Shown here in pieces: positions 55,619 to 64,000 of a stretch of 64,000 bases of DNA. Made by a program: the position numbers and the translations under genes. The notes below the pieces were generated by a model. It made no database searches. It had not been told where the DNA came from and saw only the letters and a list, made by a program, of their open reading frames with translations. This DNA comes from Bradyrhizobium sp. CCBAU 53351 (GTDB lineage: Bacteria > Pseudomonadota > Alphaproteobacteria > Rhizobiales > Xanthobacteraceae), in the NCBI RefSeq assembly GCF_015291745.1, contig NZ_CP030060.1:186001-250000 (forward strand), in the 5' to 3' direction. Position 1 is the first letter of the stretch, and each line of letters opens with the position of its first letter.

Positions 55619-56850
55619 TGACTGAATACTACGCCCAAGTAGCCCTTGGCGAAGGCTTAACGCGAGTCGGTGAACTACGCTTCACGCAGACCGGGCCTCG
55701 TCAATTTTCGATCTTCACCTATGACCCGGCCTGGGCGAAGGATCCGCGTGCTTTCGCATTGCAGCCGAACATGCCCTTTGAGGGCGGGCCGTTTCATGCG
55801 TCGGCGCAGTCTGGCAATTCGCGCGAGGCGCTTGCTGGCGTCTTCTCCGATGCTGCGCCCGACAGCTGGGGGCGCAGACTGCTTGAACGTGCCTATGGCA
55901 ATGGCCTCTCTGAATTCGAATATCTCACACTGTCCGACGATACATGCCGGCAAGGTGCTCTGCGTTTCATCGATGAACATGGGAAGATCATTACCGGTAA
56001 GGCCAACGAAGCGGTACCGCGTCTTCTTGATCTAGAGGCGATCACGGCGATTGCCCGCGCCTACGAACAAGGCAAGGAGATTTCCCCTGCGGACATGCAA
56101 GCTCTTGCCGGAGCCGGCGGCTCGGGCGGGGCTCGGCCCAAAGCCAACGTTCGTGACGGCGACGTTCTCTGGCTTGCCAAGTTCACTTCCGTCCACGATC
56201 AGCACCCGATCGAACAGGTCGAGGTCGCGACGCTGAACCTTGCCAGGATGTGCGGCATCCGCATTCCAGAGGTCAGACTGGAACTCGCTGACACGAAATT
56301 TCCGGTCGCGCTGGTCCAGCGTTTCGATCGACGCGGCCGCGCCCGCATTCCCTACATCTCCGCCCGAACGGCGCTCGGGAAGACAGGCTTAGAGCTCGGT
56401 TCGTACACGGAGATTGTCGATTTCATGCGGACGTCAGCTCCGGATCCGCAAGTCGATTTTGAGGAGCTCTATCGGCGGATGGTCTTCACTATCCTTGTTT
56501 CGAACAAGGATGATCATCTGAAGAACCATGGCTTCCTGTACGTCGGTTCGGGACGGTGGCGTCTGTCGCCGATGTTCGATGTGAACCCGGCGCCCGATCG
56601 CAACCCGCATCTCGAGACGGCGATCATGGAAGGTGGCACGCACGACCGATCAATCAAGCTCGCCCTCGAGGCCTGCGAGTTTTTCGAAATCACCGACGCC
56701 AACGCGCGAAAGATCATCCGAGATACAGCTCAACGCGTGTCCGATGGATGGCGGGAAACTTTCCGACGGGCAGGGGTCGGCCGTGCCCAATCGCGCGACT
56801 ACGAAGCCGCCTTCGTCCATGATCAGAGCGACACAGCGCTTGGTCTATAA
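55618..56850 (+). CDS. hipA: HipA-type serine/threonine kinase toxin
   Basis: A 410-residue HipA: N-terminal couple domain in residues 1-110, a glycine-rich AGGSGGARPKA loop near 166-176, VLWLAKF with the ATP-binding lysine, and the catalytic SNKDDHLKNHGF loop at 295-306 followed by LSPMFDVNPAPD. E. coli HipA phosphorylates glutamyl-tRNA synthetase and induces dormancy. The gene is complete, so this toxin-antitoxin pair may be active. It lies in a block of broken defence genes. Confidence 0.92.
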   Translation: MTEYYAQVALGEGLTRVGELRFTQTGPRQFSIFTYDPAWAKDPRAFALQPNMPFEGGPFHASAQSGNSREALAGVFSDAAPDSWGRRLLERAYGNGLSEFEYLTLSDDTCRQGALRFIDEHGKIITGKANEAVPRLLDLEAITAIARAYEQGKEISPADMQALAGAGGSGGARPKANVRDGDVLWLAKFTSVHDQHPIEQVEVATLNLARMCGIRIPEVRLELADTKFPVALVQRFDRRGRARIPYISARTALGKTGLELGSYTEIVDFMRTSAPDPQVDFEELYRRMVFTILVSNKDDHLKNHGFLYVGSGRWRLSPMFDVNPAPDRNPHLETAIMEGGTHDRSIKLALEACEFFEITDANARKIIRDTAQRVSDGWRETFRRAGVGRAQSRDYEAAFVHDQSDTALGL

Positions 56851-56867
56851 TTCATCATATATGAAAT
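56849..56867. repeat. AT-rich repeat after hipA
   Basis: Nineteen bases similar to 55184-55202, with the core TCATATATG. Together the two copies bracket the hipBA pair. They could be operators or the scars of insertion. Confidence 0.4.
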
Positions 56868-56939
56868 GTTATCTGCTTCAATATATCATATTTGACTACT
56901 ACGTAGTGATGCGCCAGAGACTTGCGAAGGCGCGGCCGG

Positions 56940-58475
56940 GTTCCCTCTGCCCTATCCACTTAGGTACGATCGACGATTTGCCTCGTATCGGACGGGAGGC
57001 ATTCCAAGATTTGTGCCTCGCCATCGTGGCGGAAGATTTGAAGTCCCCGATACAGAACTTTTTGGCCTCCCACGATGGCGGTCGGACGAGCATTTCCCGG
57101 CGCTTGGGAAGGAGGCGAGGCCGCCCCGCGCCGGAAAGTGCACGATCCAGATCAAGCATTTCGGAAATGCCGCCGCCCGTCTATCTCTGTCGCACCTCAC
57201 CAAGAAGCCGGGTGTCAAACGCCATCCGGAACTGAGGGGGCAGTTTTCCATGGCGCGCGACAGCCGGGCAATGCCAAGGAGCTCGCTGCCCAGGGGGCGC
57301 GCAGGCGATTACATCTTCATTACGAACGCCGGGGTTTCGGGAGCTGCCGAGGCAAGCATCTGCAGGCTTTCGAAAAGGCCGGTGTGCAGCGTTGTCGCGT
57401 GTTTGGAGGCGACTGGGTCGCGGCCCAGCTTCGGAGCCGCCCGTCCCCGAGGATGCTAATTCCGCGAATCTACAACCTCACGCATCTCCGACAATTCATC
57501 GACGGCGGAGCCTATCTTCAGGCATGACATCTACTCGGCGCGATGGGCGACAAATCTGCGCTGCTTCGCGACCACGGACGCGCATAGACGGAGCGTGGAA
57601 GCGCTGCTGGATCACCGGTTCGTCTTGCTTCGCGGGATCCGGCTTCCGGCAAATCGATGATCGCGGCGATATCGTCTCTTGGCGCGCTGGATGACCTTGC
57701 TATAGCCGAGCACGAGGAAGGCGACAGGTGGACCTTTCGTCATCCGACGATCGCGGATGCCTATTCGTCGCGGGAGGCCCCGACCTCGTCGAGATATACC
57801 TGCCCGGAGCCAAATCCGAGCGACTGCTGGCGTACGTGTTTTGCGGACGTCGCAGCGATGTCGATGCGTCAGAACGCCATAGAGCGCAGAAGGTACTATT
57901 GGACGTGCCGATCAATAGCGTCCTTCATTACTTCCTAGCCGAGCGCTGTGATGAAGATTTCTGCGCACTTTCGTCGAGGCGCGCCCAGAGATTTGGTAGT
58001 TCCCCTGCATATTCCGATGGCTGACGGCAATAACATCCGCTTGCTTGCCCGATTCAAACAAATCGTCCTTTGTCCGAAGAGGACATTGAAACCTGATGAG
58101 GGAGATACGGGAATACGCTGGAATGCTTCGACGAGTCGATTTTCCAGGATGGACGTGTGCGATCACTGTTGCCTTCTGACGAATTCGAACGGCTCTGCGC
58201 CGACGTGAAATGGGAATGGCTTGCCGACCTTGGTGCGTCGGTCGGTCGCACGCGAAGAAGTTACAGCTCGAGCGATCAGGCAGGAATGTATCGTGACTTT
58301 CGCGATTCTCTCGAGGCCGCCGCAAAGTATTTTTGGGACGATGACGCGTTGCAAGCGGCGTTGTCAACGGCTTTGCGCCGGATGGACGAGATGATCTACG
58401 AGGATGAGGACCAGCGGCCTCCCCGCGGCGAAGCGAAACTTTCAAATCTTCGCCGAAGATCTCCGGAGCGTTGAT
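56940..58475 (+). pseudogene. STAND-type NTPase with N-terminal nuclease-like domain, broken
   Basis: Parts of one large gene appear in order but in several frames. An N-terminal restriction-endonuclease-like region covers about 56960-57500 (EAFQDLCLAIVAEDLKSPIQNF, CTIQIKHFGNAAARLSLSHL, DYIFITNAGVSGAAEASI, FGGDWVAAQL). Then NLRCFATTDAHRRSVEALLDH and, in a new frame, the Walker A stretch GDPASGKS with its coding bases at 57636-57656. Directly after it comes RWTFRHPTIADAY, which belongs far downstream, so an internal part with Walker B is deleted. A C-terminal part follows to 58475 (SDEFERLCADVKWEWLADLG). Such nuclease-STAND proteins act as phage sensors in other bacteria. Confidence 0.65.
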
Positions 58476-58787
58476 CGAGATATTCAGTGATGTAGATGAA
58501 GAGTAGGGGCGCCATGATCTTGATCCAGCGCTTGCCCGGGGCAGTTCAGAAAATCGTGCCTGTCGTACCCGCGGCGCTGTTTCGCGGTGCGTTCGCCGTT
58601 TTCGTTGAAGTCCGACAGGCCCGGAGCTTGCGGGCTTCGCCTCGGTCACCTATCGCGAGCTCAGCAGCGATTGCCACAAATGCCGTTATGAAATTTCTGA
58701 ATCGTCGGCCCTGGTCGATTCACTTATTTAATTGGACGGTTGATTCGGGAATTGCGATTCTGGCGCATGTCCGAACTCACCGTGCAA
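58476..58787. other. Intergenic remnants, no gene recognised
   Basis: About 310 bases with short frames in several phases and no recognisable protein. It probably contains eroded parts of the defence island. Confidence 0.45.
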
Positions 58788-59036
58788 TAAGCCCGCAAAG
58801 TTCTACGTGCTGACGATCGAGCCGACGCTGTTTGGCGATACAGCATTGGTGCGCGAATGGGGCCGCCTCGGTGGGCACGGCCAACGGCGGCTCGATCTGT
58901 TCGATGGGCACGTGCAGAGGCGCTTGAGTCCTGGTTCAAGCGCAAGACCCGTCGTGGTTACGTACAGCGGCACTTTCGCTTGGAGCCGGCTGCGACGTGC
59001 GGCAAGCGGTCTGATCTGGAGAAAATCTCCAATTAA
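58788..59036 (+). pseudogene. WGR-domain protein, frameshifted
   Basis: The first frame holds KFYVLTIEPTLFGDTALVREWGRLGGHGQ, with the WGR motif, and ends near 58910; the second frame continues with ARAEALESWFKRKTRRGYVQR and stops at 59036. Together they make a complete WGR domain of normal order. WGR domains occur in nucleic-acid-linked proteins and as small standalone proteins. A one-base-scale frameshift makes this copy nonfunctional. Confidence 0.7.
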
Positions 59037-59310
59037 AGTATGTCAAAGTAATCCGAAGGTATTTCGAATCTATTCCGAGAATTGCAGTATTCCATAGTAC
59101 AACAATAGCGTACCTTCGCCGTGATCGAGGCTCATCAGGAAGGCTTTCCGCTCTCTACGTCAAGCTACCTTATCCTGGTTTGAAGTCGGAACATCGAGAT
59201 GAAGTTGGAGCCCTTCTCAAGGTCCCGATAGCTCGAACACTGCGTCTTTGCGCCCGCGTTCAAGCGAATCGGTGGTGATGTTCGTCCGGACGGCCGCCAC
59301 CTGAGCCAAC

Positions 59311-60291
59311 CTAATTCGATCCCGCCGCAGCAGCCGTGAAGCTGCGGTCGACGGCTTTGCTGACGTCGAGCGTCTTCGGCAGGATGCCGTAGCGGGTCGA
59401 GCGGTCGGAGGCTTCCTGCACCTCTTTCACCACGCCCTCGTCGATCACAATCGGGCTGGTGCGCTGCGCGGTGTAGGCCGAGATCAGCACGTCCTCCGGC
59501 AGCTTGGTCAGCTCGGCCGTGCTCCTGGCGTATTCCGCAATATGGTCCAGCGACCACAGCCGTGCCTTGTTCAGCCGTTGCACGAGGTCCTGAACCGCGG
59601 CGCGCTTGGTGGCGATGGCATTGTCGGAGGCGACGATGAAGGTGATGGTCGGCGTCAGGCCGTCGCCGTCGGCGATGACGCGCGCCTTGTCCTTCAACGT
59701 CGCGAATGAGACATAGGGCTCCCACACCGCCCAGGCGTCGACTGACCCCGCCACCAGTGCCACCTTGGCATCGACAGGGCCGAGAGGCGCGAAGGTCGCC
59801 TCGTCCAGCTTGATCTGCGCCTTCTCCAGGGTTGCATCGATCAGGAACTGGCCCCAGCCGCCGCGCGTACCAGCGAGGCGCTTGCCCTTGAGGTCGGCGG
59901 CCGACTTGATCGGTGAATCCTGACGAACCAGGATCGCCTGCGTCTTGGCATCCGACCGCGTGCCGCCGATCGCCTTGATCGGCGCGCCCGCTGCATAGAC
60001 GGAGAGGAAAGACAGATCGCCCGTGTAGCCGACGTCGAGCGCGCCGGCGTTGAGCGCTTCCAGAATGGGAGCTGCCGCCGGGAATTCCGACCATTCGATC
60101 TTGTAAGGCAGGTCCTTCGCATAACCCGAGATCTCGAGTAGCGAGCGTTTACCGCCTTTCTGGTCGCCGACGCGCAGCACGACTGTATCGGCCGCGAACG
60201 ACGCGGCTGCCGTCGACAAGGTGACGACCGCGGCGAACAGAGAGGCCGCCAGGCGGTGCGTGATCGAATGGTCCGAAGAGTTGATGCTCAT
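59311..60291 (-). CDS. Sulfonate-type (NitT/TauT) ABC substrate-binding protein
   Basis: A 326-residue periplasmic binding protein of the SsuA/TauA group, with a signal peptide (LAASLFAAVVTLSTAAASFAA). Typical are VLRVGDQKGGKRSLLE, ALNAGALDVGYTGDL, GKRLAGTRGGWGQFL and SVDAWAVWEPYV. The gene is GC-rich at third positions. It diverges from a second binding protein gene that heads the operon at 60769. Ligand is probably an alkanesulfonate; the acyl-CoA dehydrogenase-like gene at 63633 supports organosulfur use. Confidence 0.9.
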   Translation of the reverse strand: MSINSSDHSITHRLAASLFAAVVTLSTAAASFAADTVVLRVGDQKGGKRSLLEISGYAKDLPYKIEWSEFPAAAPILEALNAGALDVGYTGDLSFLSVYAAGAPIKAIGGTRSDAKTQAILVRQDSPIKSAADLKGKRLAGTRGGWGQFLIDATLEKAQIKLDEATFAPLGPVDAKVALVAGSVDAWAVWEPYVSFATLKDKARVIADGDGLTPTITFIVASDNAIATKRAAVQDLVQRLNKARLWSLDHIAEYARSTAELTKLPEDVLISAYTAQRTSPIVIDEGVVKEVQEASDRSTRYGILPKTLDVSKAVDRSFTAAAAGSN

Positions 60292-60768
60292 GTGATCTGT
60301 CTTGTTGCTTGCCTGTTACGACACGTGGGCGCGTGATGCGGCGAGACGATCAAGTCTATGACCGCGTGATACGCAGTCAATGAAATGGCCAACCGTATTG
60401 CGCGCGCGATGAGCAAGGACATTTCAATGAATGTGTGCTTTTCAGAAAAGCGGCGTGCGCATGCCTCAGACTGGGTGACAGTGATCCTCTCGCAGAGTCG
60501 TGAAGCTGCCTGGGAGCCGATGCGTCAGCGAAAATCGTTTCATCGTTGTTGCGTGTGCCGATGGAGAGAATGACTTCGCATCGCGCCAGATTCGAAATTC
60601 CATTTCATTGACGATGCGGTACCCGCGCCGCATGATTTGCACATCGCATCAACGTGGACGCAGGAAGCGACCCGCGAAAAATATTCTCTCTACGCAGCTC
60701 CCTCAGGAACATCCGCAACGCGAACAGTTGTGCCGATGGCGGAGCGTGCCAACTCAGGAGTGGGGCTG
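60292..60768. other. Divergent promoter region, no gene
   Basis: About 480 bases between two divergent binding-protein genes. No open frame with a recognisable product. It should hold both promoters; I could not identify a specific operator. Confidence 0.55.
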
Positions 60769-61869
60769 ATGGGAAACGACATTAAGCGCAACGGATCGAG
60801 CCTCGACCGGCGTCATTTGCTTCAGGCGGGACTGGCGGCGGCCTTTGCGGCCCCGTTCGGCGCCCTGGGCGCACAGGCGTTTGTGCCGCAGGCGCCCGCG
60901 CCTGGCATAGACTTCTCGGAATTCCCGCTATGCCGCACGGCCGCGGACGGTCCTGTGCTCACGGGAGCCCCGCGCAAGCTAAAGCTCTCGTGGAATGCCG
61001 GCGCGGTGTGCCTTGCGCCGCTGCCTGTTGCGATCGAGCACGGCTTCTTCCAGAAGCAGAATCTCGATGTCGAGCTCGTCAACTATTCCGGTTCGACCGA
61101 CCAGTTGCTCGAGGCCATCGCGACCGGAAAGAGCGATGCCGGTCTCGGCATGGCGCTGCGCTGGCTGAAACCGCTCGAGCAGGGCTTTGACGTCAAGATC
61201 GCCGCCGGCACCCATGGCGGCTGCATGCGCGTGCTGAGCCGCGCCGATTCCGGCGTGAACAAGCTTGCCGATCTCAAGGGCAAGATCGGTGCGGTCGGCG
61301 ATCTCGCTGGTCCCGACAAGAACTTCTTCTCGATCCAGTTGGCAAAACTCGGCATTGATCCTAACAAGGACGTCGACTGGCGCGCCTATCCCGGCAATCT
61401 GCTCGATGTTGCGGTCCAGAAGGGCGAGGTGCAGGCTTTCCTGTCGTCCGACCCGCTTGCCTATCTCTGGCTCAAGGACACCCAGTACAGGGAGGTCGCC
61501 TCCAACCTCGATGGCGACTATCGCGACAAGAGCTGCTGCATCGTCGGCCTGCGCGGCTCGCTGGTTCGCGAAGAACCCCAGGTCGCGCGTGCGATCACTC
61601 AGGCGCTGCTCGACGCCGCCATGTTCACCTCGCAGAATCCGGCCGTCGCGGCAAAGTCATTCCAGCCCTACGCACCGAAGGCCGCAACGCTCGCCGATAT
61701 CGAGGGCATGGTGCGCTACCACACCCACCATCATCATCCGACCGGTGAGGTGCTCAAGCGCGAACTGAAGGCTTACGCCGACGATCTCAAGAGCGTGCAG
61801 GTCTTCAAGCAGAGCACCGATACGACCAAATTCGCGGAGCGCATCTATGTCGACGTATTCTCTGTCTGA
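60769..61869 (+). CDS. ABC substrate-binding protein with Tat-type signal and His-rich loop
   Basis: A 366-residue binding protein of the NitT/TauT-CmpA/NrtA group. It opens with a twin-arginine-like region (LDRRHLLQAGLAAAFAAPFG), so export in folded form is possible. Family segments are PVAIEHGFFQKQNLDVELV, GSTDQLLEAIATGKSD and DLKGKIGAVGDLAGPD. A histidine cluster, RYHTHHHHPTG, lies near residue 325. ATG 60769 is preceded by CAGGAG at good spacing. It overlaps the permease gene by 23 bases. Confidence 0.87.
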   Translation: MGNDIKRNGSSLDRRHLLQAGLAAAFAAPFGALGAQAFVPQAPAPGIDFSEFPLCRTAADGPVLTGAPRKLKLSWNAGAVCLAPLPVAIEHGFFQKQNLDVELVNYSGSTDQLLEAIATGKSDAGLGMALRWLKPLEQGFDVKIAAGTHGGCMRVLSRADSGVNKLADLKGKIGAVGDLAGPDKNFFSIQLAKLGIDPNKDVDWRAYPGNLLDVAVQKGEVQAFLSSDPLAYLWLKDTQYREVASNLDGDYRDKSCCIVGLRGSLVREEPQVARAITQALLDAAMFTSQNPAVAAKSFQPYAPKAATLADIEGMVRYHTHHHHPTGEVLKRELKAYADDLKSVQVFKQSTDTTKFAERIYVDVFSV

Positions 61870-62863
61870 CGGGCTCGCCTCCGGCGCGCCGCGGACCACG
61901 ACGGCGTTTGCCAGCTGGGTGCGCGAGTCCGGCGCCGGGGTTTTCGCCAGCATCGCGTGGATTGCCTTCGGCCTCTCCTGCCTGTGGTGGGAGGATGTCG
62001 GCGACTGGTCGCGCACCCATTCGCTCGGCATCGCGGCGCTCGTCATTGCCGCGGTCGTGTTGTTCGGGACCGTCGGCGCCGACTATCTGGGCACGGCGGG
62101 CAGGGCGCTGCGCCAGCGCGCGCCCTGGCTCATCGCGCTCGGCGCGTTCCTGACGCTGTGGGAGGTCGCGACCGCCAAGTTTGCCTGGCTGCCGCTGCCG
62201 TTCTTCCCGCCGCCGCAGGCGATCATCGAGGTCTATACCGACGATCTGCCGAAGCTGCTCGACAGCCTGTTCGCCTCGGTCAAGCTGCAGCTCGGCGGCT
62301 ACATCATTGGCGCTGCGGTCGGCTTCCTGACGGGGGTGTCGATCGGCTGGTCGCGCGCGGTCGGCTATTGGGTGCACCCGGTGCTGCGCTTCATCGGGCC
62401 GCTGCCGGCAACCGCCTGGCTGCCGATCGCGTTCTTCACCTTCCCCTCGAGCTGGAGCGCGTCGACCTTTCTGATCGCGCTCGCGACCGGTTTTCCCGTC
62501 ACGGTGCTGACATGGTCGGGCGTCGCGAGTGTCAGCAGTGCTTATTACGATGTCGCGCGGACGCTCGGGGAAAAACCGTCCTTCCTGGTGCTGAAGGTCG
62601 CGATCCCTGCCGCGCTGCCGCACGTCTTCGTTGGGCTGTTCATGGGGCTCGGCGCCTCCTTTGCCGTGCTCGTCGTCGCCGAGATGATCGGCGTAAAGGC
62701 CGGTCTCGGCTGGTACCTGCAATGGGCGCAGGGCTGGGCTGCCTATGCCAACATGTATGCGGCGCTGATCGTGATGTCGCTGCTCTGCTCCGGCGCGATC
62801 ACGCTGCTGTTTGCGATCCGCGACCGTCTGCTGGTCTGGCAGAAGGGGACCGTGAAATGGTAG
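61847..62863 (+). CDS. NitT/TauT-family ABC permease (sulfonate-type locus)
   Basis: A 338-residue inner-membrane permease. Hydrophobic stretches at the start (FASIAWIAFGLSCLWW, IAALVIAAVVLFG) precede the usual permease core, making it longer than the average for the family. The coupling loop reads ARTLGEKPSFLVLKVAIPAALP. Start lies inside the binding protein gene and the end overlaps the ATPase gene by seven bases. Confidence 0.9.
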   Translation: MSTYSLSDGLASGAPRTTTAFASWVRESGAGVFASIAWIAFGLSCLWWEDVGDWSRTHSLGIAALVIAAVVLFGTVGADYLGTAGRALRQRAPWLIALGAFLTLWEVATAKFAWLPLPFFPPPQAIIEVYTDDLPKLLDSLFASVKLQLGGYIIGAAVGFLTGVSIGWSRAVGYWVHPVLRFIGPLPATAWLPIAFFTFPSSWSASTFLIALATGFPVTVLTWSGVASVSSAYYDVARTLGEKPSFLVLKVAIPAALPHVFVGLFMGLGASFAVLVVAEMIGVKAGLGWYLQWAQGWAAYANMYAALIVMSLLCSGAITLLFAIRDRLLVWQKGTVKW

Positions 62864-63639
62864 AGGCAATCGTGCATCCGGCCGCCGGTGCCGCGCTCGA
62901 CATCGAGCAGGTCGGCCATGCCTTCGACATCGACGGCGCCGCGCTGCCGGTGCTGAGCGATGTCAGCATCGCCGTCGAGCCCGGCGAGTTCGTCGCGCTG
63001 CTGGGGCCTTCCGGCTGCGGCAAGTCGACCTTGCTGCGGCTGGTGGCAGGGCTCGACAAGCCCAAGGCGGGAAGTCTGCGCGAGGACGAAGTCCGCATCG
63101 TCAGGCCGCATCCGTCACGCGTCGTCGTGTTCCAGGATCCGACCCTGTTTCCCTGGCGGTCGGTCTGGGACAACGTCGCCCTGGGCCTCGAAGCCCAGGG
63201 CATTCTGAAGAGCCAGCGGCAGCGTGTCGATGATGCGCTCGATCTCGTCGGACTGTCGTCGTTCCGCAATGCCTATCCGCACCAGCTCTCCGGCGGCATG
63301 GCGCAGCGCGTGGCGCTGGCGCGGGCGCTGGTGAACGATCCCAAGATCCTGATTTTGGATGAGCCGCTCGGCAAGCTCGACTCGCTGACCCGCATCACCA
63401 TGCAGGCCGAGCTGGTCTCGTTGTGGCAGCGCAAGGGCTTTACCACGCTCCTCGTCACGCATGATGCCGAGGAGGCGCTGGTGCTCGCCAACCGCGTCAT
63501 CGTCTTCAGCGAGCGTCCGGCGCGCGTGAAGGCCGACATCCGCGTCGACCGTCCCTATCCGCGCCATCGCGGCGATCCATATCTTGCGGACCTGCGCCGC
63601 CAGATTCTTGGCCTGCTGGGATTGGATGCAACATGGTGA
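62857..63639 (+). CDS. NitT/TauT-family ABC ATPase (sulfonate-type locus)
   Basis: A 260-residue ATPase: Walker A GPSGCGKST, Q-loop VVVFQDPTLFPWRSV, signature LSGGMAQR, Walker B ILILDEPLGKLD, switch histidine in VTHDAEEALVLANR. It overlaps the permease gene upstream and the acyl-CoA dehydrogenase-like gene downstream, so the four genes are one operon. Confidence 0.93.
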   Translation: MVEAIVHPAAGAALDIEQVGHAFDIDGAALPVLSDVSIAVEPGEFVALLGPSGCGKSTLLRLVAGLDKPKAGSLREDEVRIVRPHPSRVVVFQDPTLFPWRSVWDNVALGLEAQGILKSQRQRVDDALDLVGLSSFRNAYPHQLSGGMAQRVALARALVNDPKILILDEPLGKLDSLTRITMQAELVSLWQRKGFTTLLVTHDAEEALVLANRVIVFSERPARVKADIRVDRPYPRHRGDPYLADLRRQILGLLGLDATW

Positions 63640-64000
63640 CTTCTATCGCTCAGGGACGGGTGGCGCATGGCGAACCCGACTATATCGCGCGCGCCGAGGC
63701 GCTTGCGCCGGGCTTTGCCGTGCGCGCAGCCGAGCACGACCGCGCCGCCAGCTTTCCCTTCCAGAACTTTCGCGAGCTCTCCGAAGCCGGCCTGCTGTCA
63801 CTGACGGTGTCGGCGGCTCTCGGCGGGGCCGGCGCGGGCGCACGATATGCCGCGCGTGTGCTCGGCATCATCGGCAAGGCCGATCCGTCGACCGCGCTGG
63901 TGCTGTCGATGCACTACATCAATCATTTGGTGATGGCGCGCAGCCCGACCTGGCCGGCGCGGCTGTCGCGCAAGCTTGCGCGCGAAAGCGTCGAGGGCCT
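63633..64000 (+). CDS. Acyl-CoA dehydrogenase-like flavoprotein, 3' end cut by window
   Basis: The frame from ATG 63633 is open to the window edge (122 residues). FRELSEAGLLSLTVSAALGG and LGIIGKADPSTALVLSMHY are typical of the N-terminal helical domain of acyl-CoA dehydrogenase-fold flavoproteins, including SfnB/DszC-type organosulfur enzymes. It overlaps the ATPase stop by seven bases and belongs to the sulfonate-type importer operon. The active-site residues lie beyond the window, so the exact subgroup is uncertain. Confidence 0.8.
   Translation, partial: MVTSIAQGRVAHGEPDYIARAEALAPGFAVRAAEHDRAASFPFQNFRELSEAGLLSLTVSAALGGAGAGARYAARVLGIIGKADPSTALVLSMHYINHLVMARSPTWPARLSRKLARESVEG

Noticed and set aside
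6747..58752. A 13-base identical stretch (TTGATTCGGGAAT) at 6747-6759 and 58740-58752
   Set aside because: Thirteen-base matches are expected by chance many times in a window of this size, and the flanks do not match, so I do not treat it as a shared insertion sequence end.

Overview
The window reads as a catabolic and accessory region of a Bradyrhizobium-like alphaproteobacterium. I infer this from the gene families (many NitT/TauT, polar-amino-acid and spermidine/putrescine-type ABC importers, three CaiB-type CoA transferases, a FAD-dependent tricarballylate dehydrogenase-like protein), the insertion sequence types (IS630, IS701, IS91) and the codon style. No rRNA, tRNA, CRISPR array or replication origin was seen. 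The etfBA pair (9.4-11.2 kb) and the right end (about 59.3 kb onward) look more GC-rich at third codon positions than the rest; this was judged by eye, not computed.

Layout. 0-1.9 kb: the end of a PrpF-family isomerase gene overlapping a ComA (phosphosulfolactate synthase)-like gene. 2.3-9.2 kb: an insertion-sequence zone with a broken IS630 transposase, decayed DNA, a lone LuxR-type DNA-binding domain, a broken IS701 transposase and an apparently intact IS91-type transposase plus tyrosine recombinase. 9.4-18.6 kb: etfBA diverging from tcuA and a four-gene NitT/TauT-type importer, then a convergent CitE-like lyase and CoA transferase pair. 18.7-23.5 kb: a YeiH-type transporter with a divergent LysR gene, a TrmB-like regulator and another LysR. 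23.7-29.9 kb: an EhuABCD-like importer, a DUF1989 protein, a decayed carbonic anhydrase gene and an aminotransferase. 30.2-40 kb: a maleate isomerase/Asp-Glu racemase-like enzyme with a Pot-type importer, then a six-gene set, accB-pxpB-pxpC-accB'-pxpA-accC. 40-43 kb: a CoA transferase and a hotdog-fold hydratase diverging from a LysR gene. 43.3-54.5 kb: glutamate-type and aldehyde dehydrogenases diverging from a nine-gene operon with a two-subunit sulfopyruvate decarboxylase-like enzyme, a NitT/TauT importer, an MmgE/PrpD protein, a CoA transferase, a thiol dioxygenase and an enoyl-CoA hydratase-like protein. 54.8-59 kb: a worn defence island with an AbiEii remnant, intact hipBA, a broken STAND-type NTPase gene and a broken WGR-domain gene. 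59.3-64 kb: a sulfonate-type uptake locus that runs into an acyl-CoA dehydrogenase-like gene cut by the window edge.

How the genes may work together. Most intact operons pair a high-affinity importer for a small anion or amino acid with two to five enzymes for CoA activation, hydration, C-C cleavage or isomerisation, which suggests modules for scavenging unusual organic acids and possibly organosulfur compounds. Three of these modules share a 30-base imperfect palindrome in their promoter regions (11185, 18653, 30194), which hints at one unidentified regulator linking them. The accB-pxp-accC set looks like a urea-carboxylase-type enzyme split into separate subunits, with one carrier protein that lacks the biotin-accepting lysine and a PxpA with altered signature residues; its substrate may not be 5-oxoproline.
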